From Anas platyrhynchos (Eukaryota > Chordata > Aves > Anseriformes > Anatidae), in the NCBI RefSeq assembly GCF_047663525.1, contig NC_092597.1:18746501-18810500 (forward strand): DNA of 64,000 bases, read 5' to 3'. The translations under genes were made by a program, and so were the position numbers. Below the pieces are notes generated by a model that was given only the letters and a program-made list of their open reading frames with translations, did no database searches and had not been told where the DNA came from. Shown here in pieces: positions 1 through 12,785 of the stretch; position 1 is the first letter of the stretch; each line of letters begins with the position of its first letter.

Positions 1-1116
1 TAATGTGATGTATAATGTAAAGGACAAAGTTGAGCATTGAAGGCTAGTGACTCATGCACAATATAAATTCAAGTGTCGTAACAGAGCAATAGTGGAGCAA
101 ATTGCTGCAAAACGCAGGGCCTGGTAGGTAGCAGCAGGATATTGAAGATGAAGCTTGCGTGGTGATTTTAACAGGTTTTGAAACCTGCTGCCATAGCTTG
201 TTTTTGATCACTGTGGTTTTATTTGGGTTCGTTAGAGTGTCACGCTTTCTGTGGAGGTGAAGAGTGTATTCAGCTTACGCTCCTTGTGCAGCTAAACCCA
301 TCTTAACCTAATAAATTAATAACTATATAATACTATATAAATTACCATAATAAATAGTAAAAACACAGTTTAATTGCAAGAAAATCCAAGTATATTATTA
401 ACAGAGCAACCCTCCCAGGAGCAGACGCAGCCAGTGGAAGGATGAGGGAGGACCTGCAAGAAACCAGTGTCAAAATAGCTGTTCTGCTCTTATTTCGGTG
501 AGCTCCTTAGGTACGTGTGTCACTGACAGCTTGGTGAGTCACTCAGTACAAGACATTAAAAACACAACAGAATGCCTTAAAATGTGTGGAACAGAATTAC
601 ATGGACGCCAGAAAGGGAGCAAATGAGAGTACCTAGGTACCAGGGAGCATTTTTGGTTAAATCCAAGTGCAGCTGGTCAGAAATCCCTGAGTAAGGGCTT
701 TTCTCTGGTCTCCCAGCCCTAGGGAGGCTCAGATGCATGGACAGTGAGTGGAGAAGGGGATGAGAGCTGATGCCTCCAAGTCCTGGCCTTGGAAACTGCA
801 GTTCCCAGGCTTTGGCATTTCTGTATGGTCTATTACAAAGAGAAAAGTGATTAGAGAAACCCCAGCAGGTCCTGTCTGTCATTACAGCTGGATCTAATAG
901 CAGGAGAAGATGAAATTTAGCTTACAGGACTGACTGCGGATGATCCTATTGCCCGTGGGACCAGATATTTCTCTGGCACATCGGCTGATTTTTGCACAAG
1001 GGAGCAGTAAAGGCTCTGGTTTTGGTCTCGCTGCAGCCTGCCCGGCTGCTCGGGGTAGAGGCAGGAGGTGACATTTTTATTCCCATACTCCATGCCACTT
1101 TACCAGGCACGCTTTC

Positions 1117-1260
1117 AGACCTAATTAAGCTTAGCGTTATCATTGTTTTTATCACATTAAGATCCCACTTGGCTCTCAGCAGCACAGACCACAAAGTCAA
1201 CACTGCATCTTTAAACAGAAACAACAGATTTTGGTTCAATTAAAAATTCATTAGAATGTA
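1117..1260. promoter_or_regulatory. Candidate noncoding regulatory block, TAAT-rich
   Basis: AT-rich stretch with TAATTA at 1120-1126 and further ATTA/TAAT cores (CATTAAG, CAATTAAAAATTC, CATTAG, AAATTAG), typical of homeodomain-bound enhancers. Conservation cannot be judged without alignment. Confidence 0.2.
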
Positions 1261-1794
1261 AATTAGTTTGTAGGATTTTTTTTTTCCCCTTCTAATGCCT
1301 ATTCAGTGTGGCACTGTAATGGTGCAAAGCTTAAGAGGAGGTTAACTCACAGCACAAAGATAAATTGTTCTCCATAAACTCACTGCTTAGGGAATCTTGG
1401 GAAATAATTTAACCCTTTTCCCTCATCCACCGCAGGATCTCTATCTGATCCCACCAGGCTCAACCGTTTGTCACGATCTGAACACTGCTTTTATAAGTCT
1501 AAACTGAACAATTGACCTTATCGTGCAACTTTGCTTTCCCTTCTCCTTTGAAATTCTCCTGGAGCACTCAGGGACTTCTCTTTCCCAGCAAGGCCTGTCA
1601 TGAAAGACAATTGTTTCCTACCAGACTCTGTTACATGCCAGAATAAATTTACTGCTTGTTTCCCTTCTAGTGGTTGCACGAGATATGGTGGGTTGACCAC
1701 AGGCTTATGAAACCGTGTGTTGCTTCTAAGGTGCTATGAAGCCACGTGTGAGCTTTACTATTATTTTCCTTATCACTGTAAACTCAGTCACTCT

Positions 1795-1935
1795 TGCAAG
1801 TTCATTAGGTGTCATTAATTGCTAACAACACATTCAGAATGTATGGTAAACGCAATTTAATTGAGAACTAATTAACTTGTTATAGTTATCTCATTACATG
1901 CCAATTAAACTTTTTAACATTCCTTTTCAGTAGAT
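1795..1935. promoter_or_regulatory. Candidate noncoding regulatory block, dense TAAT/ATTA cores
   Basis: About seven TAAT/ATTA cores in 140 bp, including CATTAATT, TTTAATTG and CTAATTAAC. Its texture is like deeply conserved developmental enhancers; this is a pattern impression, not a test. Confidence 0.25.
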
Positions 1936-2541
1936 AAAGGAACAGTTAAAATCCCAGGGACCTAATTGAGGGCTGGTGTAAGGGGGTCAGCTTTGCCGCC
2001 TTGGTCTCTAATGCATTTGCTGACAACAGTTTTGCTTTGCAACCTGCTTTTTCATAAGATTAAGGGAAATCAAGGGAGTTCGGGTTAATTTACTGCACCT
2101 CTGAAGAGGCTGGGAACTCACAGAAAATACCTCTGACAGGGGTTTTATATTCTAGGAGAGAAACTGAAGGGCCAGGGCCAGGAATTTCTGCTCTGCAGCT
2201 GAACCAGCCTACAGGTTTTGTTCAGTAAACCAACCTCCAGATTTTCCCACATCCCCAGATTTTGGTGGTGAGATATTTACGTACTACATCTGCTCTGGGG
2301 TCTGTGCAAAGGCATCGCTCAATAACAGGCCCTGGATCAGCATCGTTGTGCTACATAATTCCCAGGGACTCCGTGCAGCCGAGCTCCAGCTGATTGCACA
2401 CCCGAGAGTTCAAGGCAGCATGATTGCCTGTGCCTGCCCCCCACCAGCTCTGTGATCAAATCACATTTGCCTAGTTTATGTTTCTCCCCTTTCTCTGCAT
2501 GAAAGTGTCAAGCAAACAAAGGAGAGAGAAGTAATGGAGGG

Positions 2542-2559
2542 AAAAAAAAAAAAAAAAAA
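2542..2559 (+). repeat. Poly(A) run, 18 bp
   Basis: Uninterrupted A18 in the upstream intergenic DNA. Confidence 0.95.
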
Positions 2560-2697
2560 GCAAAACCACGCGAGTACAAAGTGCTTGCAAAGACACAAAA
2601 TAGGCAGTTGGAAAAAATTGGGGACAATATTGCCTTTAATCTCCAAGATAACCAGGTGCAGTCATCTTAGATGTTACTGCTAACATCTGTGGCTTTA

Positions 2698-2717
2698 AAA
2701 AAAAATAAAAATAAAAA
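2698..2717 (+). repeat. A-rich low-complexity run
   Basis: A run broken by single T bases, 50 bp before an AAAT microsatellite. Confidence 0.85.
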
Positions 2718-2768
2718 ACCAACCTGTGGCTGAGCCATTAAGTTCAGTGTCACTGCGATGTTGGCTTT

Positions 2769-2794
2769 TAAAAATAAATAAATAAATAAATAAA
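2769..2794 (+). repeat. (AAAT)n microsatellite
   Basis: About six tandem AAAT/TAAA units. Confidence 0.92.
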
Positions 2795-5700
2795 CACAAA
2801 ACAAAATCTTTGAAAGCGAGTAGAATCCAGGAGGGGCTTATTAAAGTGCGAGAAGCCCATTTTGGCGCTATTGAAGTGAAGGACAAAGTGCAGGCACTGA
2901 TGATTAATTTCTGTTTTAGCTGCTCACTTCAGTAATTGCATGAGAAACTTGGAGAGCACAGTGAGAGGCTGGTGGGCAGGTTTGGGGGCCAGCTAGGCAG
3001 GGCTTTAACCCAAGCAGCTTCCCCACATAAAGGAGTCACTGCTAAACAGAAGAAAAAATAAGTCTATGAGTGCTGCTCCTGTTTCCCAGGTATCTCCGTG
3101 CAACACCACGGAAGCCATCTGATGTGAATAAAACCCGTTTCGGTGTCAAGCAGAGTTAGCATGGGCCAGTATCCTCGGTCCCTGGGCAGAGCCATCCCCC
3201 AGCCCAGGGGCTATAGCAGGTTCAGGTGTTGATCCATCTCCAGCGAGAGCAAACCGTGCTCTCTTGGAGAGGATATAAGAAAAAGTGCTGGGAAAAAAAA
3301 GTGAAATGAAGCTAGGCCAGGGAGGCAAAGCAAGCTGTTTGTGTCCTTCAAAGTAAAGCCGAGGAGTGCCTGTGAAGATGAACCTTCTCTTAAAGCGTGG
3401 GGAAGAAGTATTAATACAACACCCATCTCACGCAGCTCTTCCTACAAGAGCTATAATGCAACAAAAGAGGCTGAAGAGGCTGTTCTCACAGAATTTTCTA
3501 CCCAACTTTGTGAAGGCAAAACTTGTCTGGAGGCCTTTTGTCTTCTGGATTTGTTGAATCCAAACAATTATGTGCATCTCCCAGAACCATTGTGGTTGGA
3601 ATCGGCAGCACTCCTCGAGTGGAAGGGGTGGGTGTGATGCAGTGTTGTGGGGGTCACGAGGGCACACCAGAAGCCTCAAGAACTCTTCAGCATTTCTATC
3701 CGGGATGTGCTAAGATGGCAATACTTGCATGGTGAATGTATTTTTACTGTGTCTTTTTATGATGTTTTCATTATGTGCTTTTATTATGTGGTTATAAGCT
3801 GCTAGAATGGAAACTGGAGTGATAAAGCTTGATTGATCATTATATTCCCATCTATAAAAGGCAGATTTTTTTCCCCACCACGAACAACAGACAAGTCTGA
3901 TCAGGATGCAAGTCTGAGCATTAAGTCCATTAACTCCAGCTCCTCAGGCCAGGTCAGGGCTGATGTTCCTGAGTCTTCCTCCAGTCATCAGACCCAGCTG
4001 GAGAGGCAGCTGGTGCCCCAAGTCACCCACGTGTCCCCAGGAGCCTCAGCCTTGTGGGTTCTGCCACTTCTGAAATCCCAAAAGCTGAAGCAGAGGCCGA
4101 ATTTGGAAACAAAACGGGTTGGTCTTGGCTGTTGTTTCACATCTTGTTTCTGATGTGCTCCAGTTTAGACAGCAGAGGCAAAAACCCTGAGGTGTGGCCA
4201 TGTGCTCAGTGAGGGCTCGGTGCTTTGCAAGGTGCCCAGGCTGAGCTGTGCTACCAGACACCTCTTGTTCCCCAAGGGGTGCTCTCCCCAAGGCATGGTG
4301 CAGCCTCAGGTCGTGCTGCTGCTGGTCCCACTGCTCACTGCACCCTCCTGGGCTCAGCCCAGCCTGCAGCAAAGGGGGAGAATTTGGGTGATGTCCACTG
4401 AGGTGTCTCCAGCAAAGTGCTGTGCTCTTTGCCAGGAGCTGGAGGTGCACAGCACCTCACAGAATGAGGCTTTTTGGTGCGTTTGGTTCCACTTTGTGCA
4501 CTTCCCTTCCATGCAACTCCATACTACATAAGCGTTCCCATCTGCCAACGGGGGTATTCATCAGGCCGATGGATGTCGCTGCTGGTTTCAGCTGACATAG
4601 ATTATGTCCTTTTTTGAGCTGTATCTGAGGCCTGTTCTCTGCAACGCTTCTTTCATTGTTCACCTACCATGGAGACAGCAGCTCGCGGCGAGATTTATCT
4701 CCCAGAGATCTCGGTGTGAAAAGAGGCTGTTCTCTCTCAGCCCTGCGGTGGCTATCAGCATCCAAAGCTCCCTGCGGAGCTCCATGGATGGCCTGGATGG
4801 ACCAGAAGGAAAGCATGGTGAGCTAGGCGAGGAAATACCCTGGCTTTCAAAGCAGCAAAAAAGGCAAATCTTGGCAGAGACAGTAATTCGTTTATAGAAG
4901 GAAGCAAGGGAAATCTTTCTTGCTCCTCCAAATAACAGTCTCTGATTCCCTGACTCTAATCGTTCAATAACCTCACAAGGATCAGAATCGTTTTCCCATC
5001 CTCTGTAGATTTCATGTCTCATGTTTTTGCTTGCTAAATATACATAAGCATGCCACTTACAGCAGCGTGCAGGCTCGTGATTGTTGCATGGCTTCCTCCC
5101 CTCTAGGAATGCCATAAATAAATCACTGGGTCAGGAAGTCTGCTACATGCCTGTGGTGTCTCTCCGTCACACTGGCTCTTTCTCTCTCTCTCCTTCTACA
5201 TTTGTACAGAGCACATAAACCCGCCAGGAGCATTGTATCTCCCCTCCTGATGATACCTCACTGTGCTAGGTGCAAGCCAGCAGCAGATCAGTCACCAATA
5301 TTCCTCGCCACAGAGGACACGGATGATCAGGCCAAAAATTGCATTTAGGGACAAGTTGCACTAAAGCTTTTTCCTTCCCAAGGAACTCGTTTGTATTGGC
5401 TTTGCAAAAATGGGGGTTTCCGAGAACATGGTAATGCATAGCCAAAGTCATGGATTAAAAACTTCACTTTAGGATCCAGAAAGGGAGTATGATTGGTGAT
5501 GGCAGCGTTTGCAATGCACAAAGAGCTTTTCAGATCAAATGTGAATGATTTTTTCTTTGGTTGTGGTCACCAAAAGGCAAGTTCTTAGGTGAGTCCTGGT
5601 GAAGAACTTCAGTTCTTGCTCCCACAGGGGGAGCTAACCGGGGGCTGTGCTCTTGTTGCAGCTTGTGGGTAGGGATCTTCAGGGAAAACCCCTCTGCCCT

Positions 5701-7363
5701 GCTTTGCTCTTTGAAAAGTGCCCTTATTCTGAAGCCTGGGCAATTTGCTCAGCAGCTCTTCACACCACAAAGGACATGAAGGATGAGAAATATTAGTACA
5801 AAAGAAGAGAAAAAAGCATTCATTATTGACGGGGGAAGTGAAATGACAATCCCTGTAGACAGAAATCAAGTGCCTTTCTAGACCTGAAATGGGTTTCACA
5901 TTAACAGCCTTTTGCACAGCAGTTTTTAGTGGTGGCAAGAAGTAGAGAGAAGAAAAAGTTCATTCTTCATGTTATCCCTAAAGATTTTGTCATTTTTGCT
6001 AAATGGAACATATTGTTAAATCCCATGTGTTCCTTGCAGAGAAGTTCTCATTTGCAAAGGGCCATGTGTGTATGCAGGTTTTTTTTTCCTCCTTCTTCTT
6101 TTTTTGGGGCGTTTTAATTGCTGTTGTAATCTGCATGTTTTGCATCAACATTTTCGATCAAAATTTTCCCAAGGACTGCAAGAAGGTCAGGTAAAAGCAA
6201 GAAAACTTTTTGCACTTTCTCTCAGGTATGCTGATCACCAGGGTGATGGACTTTTGAGAGGTTAGCACCGTTGTCGTCTTTATTTGGACAGCCACAAAAG
6301 GTCAAAGATTTCCTCGTCCTTCTTTATCTGTTCTCACATCTTCTCCAGCCTTCGTTTTCACTCTGGCTTCTCACAGGTGGGAACAGAGTCTGTTATCTCA
6401 AATTAATCTTACAAGACCTCCCCCACAGATCCACACTGTGCCCGTGCACAGCTTATTTCTTCATCTCATGTGTGGAATTGTTTATCCAAACTAGGTAGAT
6501 TTACCTCTGCGGCACAGTTGTGGAAAGTAATTGGGTTTCTGTCAAGTACAGGACAAGATTAATCAAACCTGCCAACGTGAAGCAGGCCAAAACTAGATTC
6601 AGATTTGACCTGTGCTTTAAGGGCCAGGAAATTCAGACAGAAGTACAGTGATGAAGGTGTTCTGCAGAGGGAGACCTGAAAGCAATGCCACTTCTTAGCA
6701 GCTTTGAACTGAGATAAAAAGATAAAATTCAAAACCAGATTGGGGCTGAAGTTGGCATCCGAAGACTCTATCTGTTTATCAGACACTTAAAATCTACCGT
6801 CGTAAGTGAGAAATACTTATCAATTCGGAATTATCTCAGGGGAATGTTTTGTTGAATTCAAATCACTGCCAGTCGTATGCAAGAGTTGTGAATGCTTCAT
6901 ATTTAACTGAGCACGTGTGCAAACTCTGAATCATTTAAAATATGGCCTCGCTGGGTTCATTTCTTCTCTATGGGGTGGGAAGAACATGGGTGAAGTGTGG
7001 AGGGCAGGGGTGGAGCGGTAGCTCGTGCCTTTTCTGTTTCGGGGCTGTCAGTGAGGGGCTGCTTTGTTTCTCTGGTGGCCCTGCAAGACAAATGCTGCAA
7101 ATGCAAATTCGCAGGCAGGGCTGGGACAGCTGGCATCAGCCCGGCGTGCCGGCGCTGGGATTGAACTTTGTGCCTTCGCTCCTTCTGGCTGTAGGTTTTC
7201 GCACAGATTGATGGAAACGCAGCGATAATCAGCGATCTCCAGAGCTGAAGCATCTTCCAGCTCGTTCTTTTCCTGCCTTCTTTTGGGCACCGCGGTGACC
7301 CTCAGAGTATCAAAGATGAACAAATCATGCCCAGGTTTGTGACATCCCCCCAAAAATAGTGTT

Positions 7364-7373
7364 CCCCCCCCCC
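7364..7373 (+). repeat. Poly(C) run, 10 bp
   Basis: Uninterrupted C10 upstream of the ST8SIA2 promoter. Confidence 0.95.
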
Positions 7374-7739
7374 ATCCTTTATGTGCACACGTGCACGCAC
7401 AGCACTGCCACCCAGCGGTTCGCTAACCGCAGACAAAGGGGCGATGCAAACGGGTTGTTTTTTCACCAAACGCCACAAAGAGGGTACAAAAAACTTCACA
7501 CGGGCACGTACTGAGCTCTGCCCTCCCAAACTGGAGGTGCCAGGCTGCAAGAGAGGAGCAGAGTGCCAGCTGGGCGGCTGCATTTGGAAATATCAATACC
7601 TGAGCATCAGGTTCAGATAAGAGGCAATTTGCAATTGTCACACATTTTCTACCTTTTCCATATTTTTTGTGCATGGTTAATGTGAGGGGGAGGACAGCAG
7701 ACCTTATCTCTCACAGCTAGTGGTGGCAAAACTGAAAAA

Positions 7740-7920
7740 CTCGTTTTCATTACCAGGTGGAAGGCTTTTCACATGCAAATTGTCAATATCATTGTGATGT
7801 GGCATTTTTATTAATCCAAACCAGCTTATCTGACCAAAAAGAAAGAAAGATCATTCTGTTTCATATCAAACATTTTGTTCTGACAATGGTAAGTTGTATT
7901 TAATGAAATATTGCATGGAC
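7740..7920. promoter_or_regulatory. Candidate noncoding regulatory block with octamer
   Basis: Contains a perfect POU octamer ATGCAAAT at 7773-7780, then TATCATTGTGATG and TTTTTATTAATCC. Lies 4.9 kb upstream of the start codon. Confidence 0.2.
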
Positions 7921-10900
7921 GATCACACCTTTTTGTGATTTACTGCAGGAGAGGAAGAAATGGAATGGAGTAATGGGTGAGGTTGGGTTTCTTTGTTGGT
8001 AGTATTTGTTTGGGGTTTTTTGTTTGGTTGGCTTTTTTTTTTCCTTTGCTATTTTTTGGACAGTTCTCCTAAATGCCAGTCAAACGAAGCCAGCTTATGA
8101 AAGCTTTTTAACTTCTCTCCTTCTACATCAAAGAAGCTGATCTGCTTTTACAGATATGCATATTTTTGTCTCTCTATTGTGTGCACTTCCCCTTCAGACA
8201 CTGGGAAAATAAGGTCACGTTCCCTATTGAGTCCATCCTTTTCTATTGATTTAACTTTCTTAAAATCCTAATAGAGCTTGAAATTAATACAGTTTAATTT
8301 TCTTCGCCCTTTCTTGTGAACCACCAAAGCTTTTTTGTTGCTGCTACACCACTTTGGTAATAAAGACTGTGACAGGCTTGGATTCCTCCTTCTGATGGCA
8401 AAAATCCCTGAGAAGAGAAAATCAATGAGGGTTTTAGCTCCATCCAAGGAAAATAAGGGCTTTTCCTTTCAGCCTATGAGATGAGGAGCGGGGATGCCTT
8501 TTGAGGCAATTCAGCAGGGAGCAGACCACAAAGTCTCAGACCCTTCTGATGTGGCTAAATTCAGATTCACCAACATTAAGCCATCTCCCAAGGTCTCGGC
8601 TAGGGCCGTCTCAGTGCTATGCCTTATAAGTGAACCATATTCACATCCCCATGCCTAGGACCCATTAATTTCTCCAGCATTTGGGAGTCCTTTAATAAGA
8701 CTCCTGGTTCCTGCAGGAGGGGGTGAATGTGCTTTAGTATTGGACCTGGTTGCTTTGGGATCTGGCTGGAAAAGATTTACCCAAGGGCAAATAAAGCCTG
8801 CAAGCTGCTTGGTTATTACCAGAGTTCCTCCATCAACATGCAAAGGGGCTGTGGACTCTTTGTGCTGGAGTGGTAGCCCCAATCCCTTGCCATGGGCTAT
8901 GCAGCAAGAAGGTGGAGAGCATTGAACCTACAGCATCGGCATCCTTCCCTCATGCTGATGAACCTATTGGGGATGAAAAGACACCGCACCCCTTGACAGC
9001 TGCCTGCCCATCACCAGAGGAACCACGGTTTCATTGGAGAAAGTACCTGGAGGCTGTCTCCTTGCCAGTAATGGGGCAATGAAACGTCACGACCCTGGTT
9101 AGTCCAGGCTCCCATCCATCATGCCTGTTTATCCCGTCAGAGCACTGTTTAGCTGTATAAAATGGGCTGTAAACTTTGTTCACTTTGGCTGACAGCTATG
9201 ATAAAGGCTATGTGCATTTTACAGCCTCACGAATGGGAAGGAGAAAGGTCCCCCGAGACCTCCCGCTGCTCCAGGTCCCATCATCTGTCATGGCACGGGA
9301 ACAACCCAGTGGTGTCATCTTCTCCAGCCCCCCTTCTCTTGGTCAGGTGCCGCTACCTTTCCTGGTGACGGATTAAAAACAAGTTAAATATGTATTATTT
9401 TTGCACTCTCTGCATATCCGTGCCTTTCATATCCACATCTTAAATTCATCACCTCTCTGTCAGTTGTTTGTAAATGTCCCTGGGTGTTTAACTCTTATTC
9501 CCTGAATCCTCTGAGCTATTGTTGGTGAATATGGCTATTACATATTCCTGGTATTTCTGAAAGGTCAAAAGAAAATGTAAAAGTGCCATTTCTTTTCTTT
9601 TCTCCCTTCAAAGCTGCAAAATGCAATATTGTTCTGGTGCAGTTACTCTTGCTGTTATGCAAAGATATTTTTTTTTTCAATACACCTTTTTGTATTTACT
9701 GCAAGTGTTCAGGATACAGAATTATTTCCTCAAATTATTAAAAACTAGAAGATATAATAGCCTTTTATTCTGTTTCAGAACATATTACTCTACCACAACA
9801 GTCTATTTTCGACAGTTTACTCTCATCTTCCTGCAACCCATCTTACAAATGAGACATAAAATTGAGGCTCCGGATGCTTATGGACCCAATCCTGCAGCAT
9901 TTATGCACCTGTTTAAGTTGAATCATGTGAGGATTTGCAGTGGATTGAATGTGGGGAATGACTAATACTCGAGGAACTATGGCAATTGCTCCAAAGCAGT
10001 TTGCAGTTCTTCAGGATAAAGAGCAATGCATAAAGCTAGGATGCATTATCTCCTCCTCTGCCAACTCTGTCTGGAATGCTCTAAAGGATGGACTTGAAGC
10101 AAAAGCAGAATAAAATGTACTCGCCTGCAGCCCGTGCCTGGTACACTCATTTCTTGCTATCCCTACCATAAGGCTCCTGGTTGAGCAGAAGTTGGCCGTC
10201 AGCAATGCAACAAAATGCACCAAAATCACCAAGTTTTCACCATGGAGTTGCACTTGATGTTACAAAGCCTCGTTAATTGATTACAACATGATTCAGCAAG
10301 CTGCACTCTTCCTGACTCTTCTCCGTAGCTTGCTGCCTCTCCATTCAAAACCCGGCTGTGCTCCAAGGGTCTCGTCCCTGTGTTTGAAGCCCGAGCAGCT
10401 GAAGAATGACCTTTCTCTCTGACCTACATCTTTCATAGGAATAAAGCAACAGATGACACCAAGTAGAGGATTCACAGAGCTCTTTGTGCAAGCCCCTACA
10501 GCGGAGCTCCCCAGTGAAGGGCATCAAGCTTAACTCTCAGCTCACCCTGCAAGGAGGCTTTTTCATTCCACTTAATAGCAGCATTTCCACCGACTTATGC
10601 AGGAGCAGAGTCAAATCCCAACGTGTCTTTTAACAGCAGCTACTCCTCGGCAGAAGGAGCATCTCAGCAAATTGGACATCCCTGCCTCCTGCGAGGGGTT
10701 TCTTCCAGGCAAACCCACTCCCAGAATGATCCCCCACTTTCTGCTCAGCCTCCGTCGGGTTTTCTGTTCCTGCATGTCACCACCGTGATTGGCAACCGAA
10801 GCAGAAAGATCAGACAAAGGAAGGCTGAGGCACCACCTGGGACGGAGCTGAAAGAGATGCAGGAGCAGATATCTCCATCTGCCTCCTCGAGGCTTTGTGG

Positions 10901-11680
10901 GGCTGGGATACCAGCTGCGGTGTGGTGCTCCCGGATCCCAGGGGACTGCTGCTCTGCCCCGCTGCATCTCGGGAAGCCTCGATGGCAGCACCAGCACCAC
11001 CAAGGTCACCTTCCTCATCCTCAGGCAGGTCACACTGCTACGATACTCCGGAGTGTGGTGAGATAGAGGAGTCCAGAAAGGATAAAACAGAAGGAAAATG
11101 AGTGTTTTCTCAGATGTATGCAGAAGGTAAATTATGGGGCTACTTACAGTACCTAAAATCACTTTCTCTCCAGGGGCCTGAATATGCTCTGTTAGAAAAT
11201 CTGCATACGAGCCTGTAAATTTGCCATCTATGCTACAGTGTAATTGTACCAGACTCACCGATGTTGTATTTTTTACCTATAAATGTGATGGCGATATGCT
11301 TGTCTCCTCTTCCTACAAGAGTTTCACCAATTCCCAGGAAAGCAAACCTCCCCCAGTGGGCTCTTTCTCCCATTTAATCCAGATAAAGAGGAAAGTCCTC
11401 CATGGAGGGCGTGCACACAAAACCCACATTAGACACCCGGGAGTATAGGGACACGCTCTGCCCCACTGCAAAGCACCTCGGCACCCCTGCGAGGCATCAC
11501 AGGACGTGACCAACAGCCCTCCCGCGCCCTAAGCATGGCACTTCTGTGTTGATGCAAAAAGCCATGCACAAAAGGGAAAATGGCAGCTTTCCAAGTGGCC
11601 CCAGTTAATAGCTCTGTTTTGCTTAATGGTGCCTCCCATTCAGACTAAAGATGCTGTTTTAAATATGTAAGCAATTAGTA

Positions 11681-11702
11681 TCTCTCTCTCTCTCCCTCTC
11701 TC
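11681..11702 (+). repeat. (TC)n microsatellite
   Basis: About 22 bp of TC repeats with one CC interruption, about 1 kb upstream of the start codon. Confidence 0.92.
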
Positions 11703-12483
11703 GCAACACATCTGTGCTTCTTCTATCTGCTGCATTACAAATCTGCTGCGTCCCTCTCCAGCTCGGCGGCGCGTGTAGCGCCAGATATCCTGGTCCTCAG
11801 CAACTTTCTGGGCTGCAGGAATTACAGCTGGCTGCGGAGGTGCTCCTGCCTGGCCCTGCCTACGCCCTCAGCACCACCGTCCTCTCCTCCTGAGCTGGTG
11901 CTGGGCTGGCATATAATAGGGGTGCAGGGAAAGGGACCTTTTGGTCTGGTTTTGGCTATTCTTTGGTCCAGCCTCATGTTTTTTCCTTCTTCCCACCTGC
12001 CACTTTCACACACTTTTTGTCTCCCTTTCTGGAGAGGAGCCGCAGCCTTTTCTCTCCGTACCAAACCGCAGGCTGCCCATGGGAGCGTGGCCGGGATGCA
12101 CCCAGAGGTTTCTGCTCGGTGAATTCTGCCACAATTAATTCAGCCTGTTCAAACTCCTGTCTGATTTTGGGAGTCACGGCAGGGCTGGTGTGCTTATGCG
12201 TTTACGGTACACAAAGACTTATTGTTATCACATAGTGAGCGGGGTAGGTGCAATCAGTTACCGAGCACCTCTATGTGCACAGCGCTTTGCGACCCCAAAA
12301 GCCCCTCTTTAGGAACAGATGCGCCCAGCAGCATCCCTCCAGCCTCATTTAGAGCAGACCCCCGGGCTCCCAGGTGCTCCGCAAGGCATCAGTGGGGACC
12401 CCACAGGGGGGGCATCTCCCCGCGGGGCGCTTCCCCGAGCGCCCCCCGGCCAACTTTAGCGGCGGGGGGCTTTGGGAAGCAGC

Positions 12484-12541
12484 CTCCTCCCTTCGTCCCC
12501 ATCCTTCCCCTCCCTCCCCTTCCCTTCCCTTCCCCTCCCCG
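12484..12541 (+). repeat. Polypyrimidine (C/T) tract in the ST8SIA2 promoter
   Basis: About 58 bases made almost only of C and T, built from imperfect CCCTTCCC-like units, immediately upstream of the GC boxes. The opposite strand is a G/A mirror-like tract. Such tracts often form triplex or G-quadruplex structures in promoters; whether this one does is inference. Confidence 0.7.
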
Positions 12542-12681
12542 CACCGGGCGGGGCGAGGGGGAGCTCGGCGGGCGCCGAGGGGCGGAGCGGCCCCGCCGGG
12601 GGGCGGTGGCGGCGGTGCCGGGACGCGGAGCCGCGCTCAGCGCCCCGCGGAGCGGCTCGGCACGGCTCGGCCCCCGGAGCC

Positions 12682-12785
12682 ATGCCGCTGCCGTGCCGGG
12701 GCTGGACGCTGGCTTTGCTCACGCTGCTGGTCGGCTTCCTCATCTTCGCCGACATCTCCGAGATCGAGGAGGAGGAGGGCAGCGG
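12682..12785 (+). CDS. ST8SIA2: ST8SIA2 coding exon 1 (residues 1-35, N-terminal tail, membrane anchor and start of stem)
   Basis: The ATG at 12682 has a G at -3 and opens MPLPCRGW, followed by a hydrophobic stretch (about residues 8-25, [13 protein letters not shown]) typical of a type II Golgi signal-anchor. An acidic segment EIEEEEGSG (27-35) begins the stem. The exon ends with GG before the donor GTAAGG at 12786, splitting codon 35 after its second base. No better upstream in-frame ATG exists for this protein: longer open frames through this GC-rich stretch merely run into the CpG island. A cysteine at position 5 in the cytoplasmic tail differs from the human tail as I remember it. Confidence 0.96.

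Larger units (their letters stand above)
1..12359. other. Upstream intergenic region, no gene identified
   Basis: No open frame here resembles a known protein and I found no convincing exon with splice sites. The longest frames (for example 10611-11258 on the minus strand, 215 codons) look like chance frames. The stretch holds short A-rich and C-rich runs, a TC microsatellite and several AT-rich blocks listed separately. In mammals the next gene upstream is SLCO3A1, as I remember it; nothing from it is visible. Confidence 0.6.

Noticed and set aside
10611-11258. Minus-strand open frame of 215 codons upstream of ST8SIA2
   Set aside because: No recognisable protein, no codon pattern suggesting coding, and an overlapping plus-strand frame of similar quality. 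Likely chance.
11911-11919. TATA-like ATATAATAG upstream of ST8SIA2
   Set aside because: It lies about 770 bp before the start codon and outside the CpG island, so it is unlikely to position the main start site.
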